Part shown: piece by piece, positions 18,401 through 25,896 of the stretch
Numbering within the stretch: position 1 is the first letter of the stretch
Layout: each line of letters opens with the position of its first letter
The notes under the pieces: model-generated
Databases searched by the model: none
Seen by the model: only the letters and a program-made list of their open reading frames with translations
Told to the model about the DNA's origin: nothing
Program-made: the position numbers and the translations under genes
Assembly (NCBI GenBank): GCA_938092015.1
Contig: CALKOT010000043.1
Location: forward strand, 1-55,703
Origin: an uncultured Paracoccaceae bacterium
Lineage (GTDB): Bacteria > Pseudomonadota > Alphaproteobacteria > Rhodobacterales > Rhodobacteraceae
Length of the DNA stretch: 55,703 bases
Direction of reading: 5' to 3'

Positions 18401-21400
18401 TGACGGAAACGCCGGTTACGGTTCAAATGGTCGCCACGCCCAACGGCGATCATTTCGATTTCGAAATCAGCAGCCGCATAGCTGAGGGCGATGAACAGGC
18501 CTGGGTATTGCACACTTCAGGTGCGCTTGAACGCAGACTGCCAAGCCCGGCAGCTTCTATCGACATCAAGGAAACGCTCACGCAGTTTCCTGTTGCAGTT
18601 GATATTGCTGAGCTTTCGGAGCGGTTTGAAGCACGGGGTCTGGAATACTTCCCACGGTTTCGGGCCATTGAAGAGATTTACAAAACAAACGTCGCGCCCG
18701 GCGATGAAACCGGCGCAGCGTTCGCCCGCATCGAACTTCCTGCCGAAGCAAATCTGGCAGGTGATAGATATCGGCTGCATCCGGTTATCACAGATGCAAG
18801 TTTTCGGATTGCCGAAGCGATTTTCCCTGATGAGGATCTAGAGCAAATCCATCTGCCCTTTGGGATTTCAGGTTTCAGCTGCGATCACGCCGCCAGCGGA
18901 ACCGTCTGGGTAAAGGCGAGCGCGCGACAACAGGGCCAGACACGTGTAGTGGACCTTGAGCTGTTCGATGATGATGGTCAACGCGTCGCCGTGGTTGACC
19001 AGCTTACCCTGCGCTCGGCCCCGGTTTTCAGCCTGAAACGTGCGATGACCAAGCCGCACGCGACCAGCGATGTACTGAATGAGTGGCTCTATCAATTCGT
19101 TTGGGAACGACAGGACAAGCCCGAAGCAGACACGACACAGACGGATGGAGAGTGGCTGATTTTGCAAGATATGGGCGGCGTCGGCGCAGAGCTTGTGCAA
19201 CGTATGCAGAGCAAAGGCTTGTGTGCGCATACCCTATCTAATTTGGCAGAGGCGCAAACTCTCATCGCTTCGGACCACGGCCAGTCCTATGCAGGTATTG
19301 TCCACCTATGGGGGATGGACGCCAGTGAAGCAGAACCGGACACGGCATTGCTGTCCAGCTTGAATGTCGTGCAATCGTTTTCAGGGGCAAACGTCGGCGG
19401 AAAGCACTGGTTCGTGACCAACGGGGCGCAAGCTGTTTCCGACGAGGACATGGTATCACCGTGGCAAACCCGGCTCTGGGGATTGGGTCGGACGTTGCAG
19501 GTTGAAAATCCGGAACAATTGGGCGGCTGTATCGACCTCGACCCGGGGCCTTCTGTCGACAACGCCACCAATCTCGACTTGCTGATCGACGAACTGACCG
19601 GCTCAGGCACGGAAACCGAGATTGCGTTTCGTGATGAGGGCAGACACGCCGCCCGGCTTTCCCGGCCTGAACCGTGCGCCGAAGGCGTTGATCCACACGA
19701 AACGCTTAAACTTAAGGCAGACGCGTCTTACCTGGTCACCGGCGGCGTCGGTGCGCTTGGCTTGCAGGTTGCCCAGTACCTGACGACCTGCGGCGCCAAA
19801 CATCTGTTACTGACCGGACGTAGCGGCGTATCCACAGACGACCAACGCGAAGTGCTGAGGGTGTTGGAGGACGCGGGCGTCAAAGTCGATGTAGTCGCCG
19901 CTGACATCAGCAATACGGATGACGTTTCTCGTGTGCTCGACAAGGCGCCCAACTTGCGCGGCATTGTCCACGCTGCAGGCATTCTCGACGATGGAATGCT
20001 AATGCAGCAAAGCGATGAACGCTTCAGAAAGGTAGCCGGCCCAAAAGTCGATGGAGCATGGCAATTACATTCCCAAACGCTTGACCTTCCTCTTGATTTC
20101 TTCGTTCTGTTCTCTTCCGTTGCGTCGGTCATGGGCTCTCCAGGGCAGTCGAATTACGCTAGCGCAAATGCGTTCATGGACGGGCTAGCGCACTATCGTA
20201 AACGCCTTGGGTTGACCGCGACGGCAATCAACTGGGGACCATGGGCGGATGTTGGCATGGCGGCATCCGATGTTGTTCTCCAGCGACTGATGAAAGACGG
20301 CTGGCAATCGATGAACGCCAGTCAGGGCTGTGATTTCATCGCGCATCTTCTGGCCGCGCGCGATCTACCTCAGGCGGCCGTCATCCCGATTGATTGGGGC
20401 CAGTTCGCACAGCGCATTCCTGGTGCAGCTGACTGGAGCACACTTGCAAACCTGATCCCGGCAAGCGGTTCCAACCCGCTGACGATCAGTTCTGCAGATA
20501 CAGCAGCTGCACGCATCAAAACTGCAGAACCGGATGAGCGTGCTGACCTGATCTGTTCGTATCTGCTGGAACGTATTGCCCAAACGCTTCGCGTACCTGC
20601 CGCCGATTTAGATGAATTTGCCCAACTCAGCGCGCTTGGCGTCGATTCCCTGACAGCAGTTGAACTTCGCATCTGGGTTCAGGGCGATCTCGACGTAGAC
20701 TTGGCGGTTGAACAATTGTTCACTACCCCCAGCATCCGCGATCTTGCGATTGCAATTGATCAGTCGCTTGGCGGCGATCCACTTGCAGGGTCAGGCGCAG
20801 ACAACCAAGCCGCCCAACCTGATACGCCTCGCTGGATCATCTGCCCGCAGCCACGCCCAGATGCGCAGGCGCGCCTATTCTGTTTCCCATTTGCCGGCGG
20901 CGGCGCATCAGCCTTTACAGATTGGTCAAACCTAGCGCCTGAAAACATAGAGGTTTGCGCCTTGCAAATGCCGGGGCGTGAGGAAAGGCTGCGAGAGCCG
21001 CTATTCACCGACATGCCCAAGCTGGTTGAAGCGCTCTCAAAGGAAATACAAGCGCATACCGACCGCCCGTTTGCGTTCTTCGGACATAGTATGGGCGCGA
21101 TCGTCGCCCATGAGGTTGCGCAGCATTTGCGCGCGATCGGCGCGCAGGAACCAACGCATCTGTATGTCTCAGCTCGTGCGGCGCCTCAGTTACAAAACAA
21201 CGGCGATCCTCTGCGGTTTCTGAACGATGAAGAGTTCATGGATCGCCTGCATAAAGCATATGGCGCGGTGCCCGAAGCTATCCGCAATAGCGTCGAAATG
21301 CAAAGCGTGTTCCTGCCAATTCTACGGGCTGATGTTGAGCTTCTTGAAACTCATGTAGACACCTCAATAGCTCCGCTTGACTACCCAATCACTGCATTTG

Positions 21401-21567
21401 GCGGCGCCAGCGATCCCGCAATCTCGGCAGCGATGCTGGCGGGCTGGCGCGAAAGGACCAACAGTGACTTTGCGCAGCACGAGTTTGCTGGAGATCACTT
21501 CTTTATTCATGCACAGCGTGAGGGGATCATGGCCATAGTTGGTGATGACCTATCCCCCCTCAGATAG
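15415..21567 (+). CDS. Type I modular polyketide synthase, KS-AT-DH-KR-ACP-TE
   Basis: This 2050-residue protein is a one-module synthase. Residues 12-35 form a charged coiled coil typical of PKS docking. KS spans about 38-460, with Cys212 (DTACSSSS), His347 (HGTGTPLGDP) and His385 (NVGHLDSAAG). AT is about 565-860, with Ser656 in GHSIGE and HAFH at 756-759, the malonyl-specific signature. DH is about 920-1205, with His953 (DDHRVFGSVVFP) and Asp1127 (HPVITDASF). KR is about 1220-1660, with NADPH loop TGGVGALG (1442), LDD (1524-1526, B-type stereochemistry), Ser1567/1568 and Tyr1581. ACP Ser1745 is in LGVDSLTAVEL. TE is about 1815-2045: it looks like a type II RifR/GrsT thioesterase (FPFAGGGAS, GHSMG with Ser1892, Asp2000, His2028). 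No enoylreductase or methyltransferase is present, so each cycle would give a 2-enoyl thioester. Confidence 0.96.
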   Translation: MSDLSGPGGSRPLTLEEANAEIARLRAELAAGDDKAAREPIAIVGMGCRYPGGVRTPDEFWELLSSGRDILREIPGERWDVDAHYDPEVTVPGKMYVRHGYYLDDIDQFDPQFFGLSPREAESLDPQQRLVMEISWETLEHAGIAPSALKGGKTGVFVGQYWDDYSAQRIYSADNREIDRYAQLSALRGLTAGRINHILDSHGPAIQLDTACSSSSLAVHLACQSLRSGESDLALAGGVSLVLAPEHLIGICQMTALSPDGRCKTFDTSADGFGQGEGCGMVALKRLSDARADGDEVLAVVQGSTANHDGQARTVTTPSGPAQRAMIEEALEDAGLAPHQVDYVETHGTGTPLGDPIEVSAIARVLCEDRTKPLYLGSVKTNVGHLDSAAGIVGLMKVVLSLQNKTIPPHLNFSDANRHIPWDEYPLKVPTENMPWVGAERFAGISAFGMSGTNVHLIVGQAPEVDEAPINDQPTPPAHLLALSAKAGSALPEIAGRYAALIGQTGDTEIDLQQLCFSAATGRSHLSHRAAFAANDVQQLTQQLTAFATGDAPLGVSTGVIARRAPKLAFLFTGQGAQHVGMGKALYQTHPSFRKWMDLCAALLDPHLDSPLLEVLWSGDVLHQTANTQPALFAIEYSLAQLFKEWGVEPDLMLGHSIGEYAAACVAGVFSLEDALRLVAARGRLMQSLPAGGKMVNAAADEATVRDAIGSEPLVSIAAVNGPRSIVLSGDGAMIRAVVERLTAQGVKTTELKVSHAFHSPMMDPILEEFRAIAATVDFKPPTKTLISNVTGKPWTDEQLTADYWVDHLRGAVLFADGVAYAQSKKFQTFVEIGPRPTLLGLGRASVQADFGTWLPSLRPDNEWPALLASIAELYVRGVDIDWPRFYAQTNAKRMKLPNYPWRYQRCWTDVVSNSANGQRLHPLVHRRIENASNSIIFESTLSSNSPAYLDDHRVFGSVVFPASAFFEMAMVVARTVFQQDEVALTNVSIGRALVLTETPVTVQMVATPNGDHFDFEISSRIAEGDEQAWVLHTSGALERRLPSPAASIDIKETLTQFPVAVDIAELSERFEARGLEYFPRFRAIEEIYKTNVAPGDETGAAFARIELPAEANLAGDRYRLHPVITDASFRIAEAIFPDEDLEQIHLPFGISGFSCDHAASGTVWVKASARQQGQTRVVDLELFDDDGQRVAVVDQLTLRSAPVFSLKRAMTKPHATSDVLNEWLYQFVWERQDKPEADTTQTDGEWLILQDMGGVGAELVQRMQSKGLCAHTLSNLAEAQTLIASDHGQSYAGIVHLWGMDASEAEPDTALLSSLNVVQSFSGANVGGKHWFVTNGAQAVSDEDMVSPWQTRLWGLGRTLQVENPEQLGGCIDLDPGPSVDNATNLDLLIDELTGSGTETEIAFRDEGRHAARLSRPEPCAEGVDPHETLKLKADASYLVTGGVGALGLQVAQYLTTCGAKHLLLTGRSGVSTDDQREVLRVLEDAGVKVDVVAADISNTDDVSRVLDKAPNLRGIVHAAGILDDGMLMQQSDERFRKVAGPKVDGAWQLHSQTLDLPLDFFVLFSSVASVMGSPGQSNYASANAFMDGLAHYRKRLGLTATAINWGPWADVGMAASDVVLQRLMKDGWQSMNASQGCDFIAHLLAARDLPQAAVIPIDWGQFAQRIPGAADWSTLANLIPASGSNPLTISSADTAAARIKTAEPDERADLICSYLLERIAQTLRVPAADLDEFAQLSALGVDSLTAVELRIWVQGDLDVDLAVEQLFTTPSIRDLAIAIDQSLGGDPLAGSGADNQAAQPDTPRWIICPQPRPDAQARLFCFPFAGGGASAFTDWSNLAPENIEVCALQMPGREERLREPLFTDMPKLVEALSKEIQAHTDRPFAFFGHSMGAIVAHEVAQHLRAIGAQEPTHLYVSARAAPQLQNNGDPLRFLNDEEFMDRLHKAYGAVPEAIRNSVEMQSVFLPILRADVELLETHVDTSIAPLDYPITAFGGASDPAISAAMLAGWRERTNSDFAQHEFAGDHFFIHAQREGIMAIVGDDLSPLR

Positions 21568-21593
21568 TTTGGCAGGAAAACTCTGGCGTTCAG

Positions 21594-21610
21594 GGCGACG
21601 GCGGGTCGCC
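21594..21610 (+). terminator. Weak hairpin downstream of the PKS
   Basis: GGCGAC (21594-21599) can pair with GTCGCC (21605-21610) around a five-base loop, 26 bases after the PKS stop. There is no T-run, so this would be at most a weak or Rho-assisted end. The rest of the 232-bp gap up to 21799 shows nothing else I recognise. Confidence 0.25.
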
Positions 21611-21799
21611 GATAATCGCTACATATTTGCTGTCATTGCTGACCGCCTATCGCGGCAGAGAAATCGCTTCCTCGAAATGGAACTGCGTTTGAGGCAAAGC
21701 ATGCACCGGTGGCCTAAAGCTATAACGGGGAAACCTGCCTAGTTGCGCTTCACGGGTTTCGATCTTGGGCCTGTCTTCCTTACCGCGCACCTTCACGCG

Positions 21800-22907
21800 C
21801 TAAGCCTGCGGCAGACTGTTCGGGTCTTCGTCCCGTCGAAGCACCAGCATATCTTCACGCATCCACGACACACTGATCTCTGCACCCTCTTCCATCTCCC
21901 CGACCCGTTTGACTGCATCGCCATGAACGGCAGCCAGCAATGTTCGACCAGGGGAGAGGATCAACTCGACATTGCTGCGCTCGCCTTGAAAGGCGACATC
22001 CCCAAGACGGGCGATCAGACGGACATCGCCGATTTCTTCATCCAGACGCAGTTTTTCAGGACGAATGGCGAGCGTTAAGTTGTCACCACCCGCAGCATCC
22101 AACGAGAAGGATAACTCCCCAAGTTCACTCGTTGTTACTTTCAATAAGTCGCCACGCTCCACTGAAATCGGCTCAAAGAAATTCGCCTTGCCAATAAAGC
22201 CTGCGACAAAGGCATCTTTAGGTTGGCGGTACAGGTCTTCGGGTGAGGCGATCTGACGAAGGCGGCCATTGTCTACGACGGCAATGCGGTCGGCCACCGC
22301 CATCGCCTCATCCTGGTCGTGCGTGACCATGATGAAACTAACGCCGATTGTCTGTTGCAGTTTCACGAGTTCTAACCGCATCGTATCGCGCAACTTGGCG
22401 TCGAGAGCAGATAGCGGCTCGTCAAGCAGCAGAACACGAGGTTTCTTCACCAACGCGCGGGCCAGAGCGACGCGCTGGCGTTGACCGCTGGATAATTGAT
22501 CCGGCATCCGGCTAGCGAATTGGGATAACTTGACCAGATCCAACGCTTCGGCCACACGTGTCTTGATCTCGGCCGCGGCGATACCTTCCATCTTCAGTCC
22601 GTAGGCGATGTTTTTCGCGACAGTCATGTGCGGGAAGACGGCGTAGGACTGAAAAACCATATTTACGGGCCGCTTGTTTGGCGGTGTACCCGTCATGTCC
22701 TCGCTACCGATCATGACCTGGCCCGATGTCGGTGTTTCAAAGCCAGACACCATGCGCAGCAAGGTGGTCTTGCCACAGCCAGAAGGGCCAAGAAGGACCA
22801 AGAAGGGCGAAGAATTCACCTTCTTCAATATCCAGCGACACGTCATTCACAGCCGTGGTATCGCCGAACGCCTTTGTGACGGAGCGAAGGGAAACTATGG
22901 CGCTCAT
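21800..22907 (-). pseudogene. potA: Polyamine-type ABC transporter ATP-binding protein, frameshifted by an extra 10-bp repeat
   Basis: The gene encodes a PotA-like ATPase of a spermidine/putrescine importer. Reading from the ATG at 22907 gives MSAIVSLRSVTKAFGDTTAV...EEGEFFALLGPS and then leaves the frame. The rest (LLGPSGCGKTT Walker A, LSSGQRQRVALARAL signature, VLLLDEPLSALD Walker B, MVTHDQDEA H-loop, then a C-terminal TOBE region) lies one frame away and ends at 21800. The cause is visible at 22781-22810: three near-identical 10-mers (AGAAGGGCCA, AGAAGGACCA, AGAAGGGCGA) where the protein sequence requires two. Internal initiation at 22846 could give a 348-residue product with Walker A but without the first beta-strands and A-loop. 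A sequencing or assembly error is possible, but the adjacent permease also has a lesion. Confidence 0.8.
22781..22810. repeat. Three tandem copies of a 10-bp unit inside the potA-like gene
   Basis: The units AGAAGGGCCA, AGAAGGACCA and AGAAGGGCGA follow each other directly. They encode the Leu-Gly-Pro-Ser region just before Walker A on the minus strand. Removing one unit restores the reading frame. Each change of one unit shifts the frame by one, so slipped-strand mispairing could in principle switch the gene. Confidence 0.8.
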
Positions 22908-23760
22908 GAAGCAAGCTTCGTTGGTTTTGCAGGCGAATGGCGATGAATGTCAGCGCCAGCGTCATGAGGATCAGGATGGTTGAGGCTGCATTTATCTCTG
23001 GCGTCACCGAAAACCTCACCATTGAGTAAACTTTAACCGGGAACGTCACTGTATCAGGGCCGGAAGTGAAGAAGGTGATGACGAAATCATCAAAGCTAAG
23101 CGTGAAAGACAGCAGCGCGCCCGCGACAAGGCTAGGGATCATGTGCGGGATCAGGATGTCCCGGAATACCTGAAATTCTGTGGCCCCAAGATCACGCGCC
23201 GCCTCGGCGATCTCCGGGTTGAAGTTCTGCAACCGCGTTCGGATCACCATAGCGGCGAAGGGAAAGCTGAACGTAATGTGGGCAATGATGATGTTGGTCA
23301 GGTTTAGTGGCCATGTCTTGGGCGGCGTGACACCCCATTTCGCTAATTGCGAGAAGAAGACCGCGAGGCTCACGCCCATGCAAATCTCAGGGATCACAAT
23401 AGGCAGGGCGACTGTGCCTTCGTAAAGAGGCTTCAGAGGAAACCGAAAGCGCCAGAGCACAAGTGCGGTTAAAGCCGCCAGGATCGTCGCGAACAACGTT
23501 GAAATGACAGCGATCGCGATGGAGTTCGTGAACGCCTCAACCAGGCTGTCGTTGCCCAGCGCCTTTTTATAGTACTTCGTTGTGAAACCGCGCCAGACGA
23601 CGTTACCGCCCCGGCGAGAGTTGTTGAATGAAAACACTACGAGGACGATGATCGGGGCATAAAGGAACAGGAACGCTGCAAAGAACCGCAGACGCATCGA
23701 CGATTTGCGAGCGCAATCGAACGGTCCCAGCTTTTCTTTACGCGTTGAAGGGCGGTTCAT
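22843..23760 (-). CDS. potC: Polyamine-type ABC transporter permease (PotC/PotI-like)
   Basis: This 305-residue inner-membrane permease has six hydrophobic segments and the EAA loop EIAEAARDLGATEFQVFRDILIPHM, which contacts the ATPase. LSFTLSFDDFVITFFTSGP is a PotC hallmark. It starts where the upstream permease ends (23757-23760, ATGA overlap). Its 3' end runs 65 bases into the potA-like gene and ends in a polar, Arg/His-rich tail (after LQNQRSLLHE). A typical operon of this type would end near the ATGA at 22905, so a small frame change near the 3' end cannot be excluded. The gene itself looks intact, but its partner permease and ATPase are damaged. Confidence 0.85.
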   Translation of the reverse strand: MNRPSTRKEKLGPFDCARKSSMRLRFFAAFLFLYAPIIVLVVFSFNNSRRGGNVVWRGFTTKYYKKALGNDSLVEAFTNSIAIAVISTLFATILAALTALVLWRFRFPLKPLYEGTVALPIVIPEICMGVSLAVFFSQLAKWGVTPPKTWPLNLTNIIIAHITFSFPFAAMVIRTRLQNFNPEIAEAARDLGATEFQVFRDILIPHMIPSLVAGALLSFTLSFDDFVITFFTSGPDTVTFPVKVYSMVRFSVTPEINAASTILILMTLALTFIAIRLQNQRSLLHERHSFPSLRHKGVRRYHGCE

Positions 23761-24671
23761 GCGTGACGCCCCTTGCTGCGGTTCATATCAATCCACGCGC
23801 GGATCGCGAGAATGATGAACGTGACATACAGCAACATCAACGACAGCGCTGATCCGAAGGGCCAATCGTTCGCCCGTTTGAACTGCCGTTCAATTACGTT
23901 TGCGATCATATCGACCTGACCGCGGCCCAACAGATCGGGCGTCAGGAAACTGCCAATGGTTGGGATGAACGTCAGGATCGCTGCGGTTGCCAGGCCTGCG
24001 GTCGTCAATGGAATTAGTATCAGGAAGAACGTGCGGAACTGGCTGGCGCCGAGGTCCATGGATGCTTCAAGGAAGGACTTATCCATCCGCTCTAGCGACG
24101 AATAGATTGGCAGGATCGCGAATGGGAGGGCCACATACACAAGGCCGATGACGACGCCGAGTTCTGTGCCAAGGAATTTGACTGGCGCGAACCGATCCCC
24201 CAGTACCCAGCCGAGGCCGATCCAGCCAAGAGCCGTGTCGGCCCAATACCAGAGGTAATAGAGCACATCATTTACCCTGCCCCGGCTGCCGAGGATGTTC
24301 AAAAGGGCATAGGTGCGGATCAGAAGATTGGTTCAGAACGGCAAGATGATGATCAAAAGCAGCCACGGCTTCCACTTCATCTCAGCTGTCGCGATGACCA
24401 GCGCCACAGGATACGCAACAATGAGGCTGATGATTGTGGTGATCCCGGCAAGCCAGAGAGAGCGCCAGAGAAGCGTCAGGATTTCAGGCTCAAAGATCCG
24501 ATCATAGTTGGATAGGGTCCAGGTGACGTCGATCTCGGTAAGCGAAACGTTCTCGCCCACCGAATAAAACCAGATGATGCCCAGCGGGATGAGGAAGAAG
24601 ACCAGCAGCCAAATGATGGTTGGCGCGCTGAATGCAAAAAACACCGGCAAGGACCTGCGCCAGCTTTCCAT
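23757..24671 (-). pseudogene. potB: Polyamine-type ABC transporter permease (PotB/PotH-like) with an internal TGA
   Basis: The frame from ATG 24671 to the stop at 23757 would give a 304-residue PotB-like permease, the normal length. Codon 113 is TGA (minus strand, 24335-24333), within LLIIILPF-stop-TNLLIRTYALLNIL. The family has LPFWTxxLIRTYA here, so TGG (Trp) has become TGA. The frame is otherwise open and conserved on both sides: the EAA loop SFLEASMDLGASQFRTFFLILIP is in the second part. The product would stop after the second membrane segment. Together with the ATPase frameshift this suggests real decay of the operon. Read-through or a base-call error is the alternative. Confidence 0.85.
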
Positions 24672-24738
24672 CTATTCCCCCACAGACAGGCGCATGCCCC
24701 GCCCCCACATTGGAGAAGGGACGGTGCGCAGTCCGATA

Positions 24739-25809
24739 TCAGCCAGCAGCTTTCACGTGTGTCCACGCAGCGTCGATTTTCTGCACAACCTCCTGCCCTG
24801 CGAAAATCGCAGTTTCTGATTTCGCGACAGCCTCTGCCGGTGGGAAGATCGCAGGATTTTCGAGGTAGGCTGCTGAGGCCTGTTTCTTGGCAGCTGCATT
24901 GGGCGTGGCGTAGTAAATGAACTCAGCCAGGTCTTTTCCGACTTCACCGTCCAAGAGGAAGTTGGTCAGCGCATGCGCGCCTTCAGGGTTCGGGCCATCT
25001 TTTGGGATGCACAGCGTATCTTCCCACAAAAGGCCGCCCTCTTTGGGGATGACAAAGCCGATATCATCGTCCTCATCCATCGCCTGCAGGATGTCGCCAT
25101 TCCATTCCATGACAATATCAACTTCACCAGCTAGCAGTAGGTCCTGCCCATTGTCCGGCGCAAAGGCTGCGATATTGCCTTTCTGCGCAATGACCATCGC
25201 TTCAGCAGCCGCGATGTTTTCATCGGACCAGTCGTTCAGAGACTTGCCCATAAGTTTCAGCGCCATCTGAAATACTGTATCACCTGACCCGAGCAGCGCG
25301 ATGCGGCCTGCGTATTCATCCGAAGTATAGAGATCCGCCCAGCTGTCAGGCGTTTTTGATACCGCAGATTTGCGATACCCAATGCCGATTGACCCCCACA
25401 TGTAGGGCAGAGAGAATTTGCGACCTGGATCAAAGGCAGGGTTCAGAAAGGTTGTCTCTATATTGGCCATATTCGGGATTTTGGAATGATCCAGCGGTGT
25501 CAACATGTCAGCAACGATCATGCGCTCAACATAGTCATTCGTTGGCACAATCAGGTCGTACCCTGGGTTGCCGTTTTTCAACTTTGCGAACAGCTCATCA
25601 TTGTCAGCGAAAAGGTCGTACTGAACTTCGATGCCGGTCGCTTTGCTGAAGTCTTCCAGCGTGGTCTCACCAATATAGGTATCCCAGTTGTAGAAATTGA
25701 CTTTCTTGGCGTGGCCGGCGGCTTTCAGCGTGTCAGGTATGGAAAAACTGATCCCAACGGCGCCCATCCCAGCGAAGGCGGCGCGGCGGCTGATGGGTTT
25801 ACGAAGCAT
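24739..25809 (-). CDS. potD: Polyamine-type ABC transporter periplasmic substrate-binding protein (PotD/PotF-like)
   Basis: This 356-residue protein starts MLRKPISRRAAFAGMGAVG, a twin-arginine-like signal, then mature sequence KVNFYNWDTYIGETTLEDF and EVQYDLFADNDELFAKLKNG, the classic PotD/PotF opening. LLWEDTLCIPKDGPNPEGAHALTNFLLD lies near the C-terminus. The start at 25809 is supported by GGAAGGGA nine bases upstream; an in-frame start at 25869 would put 20 hydrophilic residues ahead of the signal. It is the first gene of the four-gene operon, with 67 bp before the permease. It looks intact, while the membrane and ATPase parts are broken, so the substrate may be bound but not imported. Confidence 0.9.
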   Translation of the reverse strand: MLRKPISRRAAFAGMGAVGISFSIPDTLKAAGHAKKVNFYNWDTYIGETTLEDFSKATGIEVQYDLFADNDELFAKLKNGNPGYDLIVPTNDYVERMIVADMLTPLDHSKIPNMANIETTFLNPAFDPGRKFSLPYMWGSIGIGYRKSAVSKTPDSWADLYTSDEYAGRIALLGSGDTVFQMALKLMGKSLNDWSDENIAAAEAMVIAQKGNIAAFAPDNGQDLLLAGEVDIVMEWNGDILQAMDEDDDIGFVIPKEGGLLWEDTLCIPKDGPNPEGAHALTNFLLDGEVGKDLAEFIYYATPNAAAKKQASAAYLENPAIFPPAEAVAKSETAIFAGQEVVQKIDAAWTHVKAAG

Positions 25810-25896
25810 GTGGAACTTCCCTTCCTGTCGCATAAGGTGCGACGAGATCTTAATCCCATCGCGATGCAAAACCTTTGACCAGAAAGCGGGCCTGTC

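Noticed and set aside
15415-21567. An enoylreductase domain between DH and KR of the PKS
   Set aside because: The 220 residues before the KR NADPH loop match the structural half of the KR and show no ER nucleotide-binding motif.
22843-22907. Frameshift at the 3' end of the potC-like permease
   Set aside because: The 65-base overlap with the ATPase gene and the odd polar tail are suspicious, but no repeat or conserved residue fixes the place of an indel, so it is kept as an intact gene.
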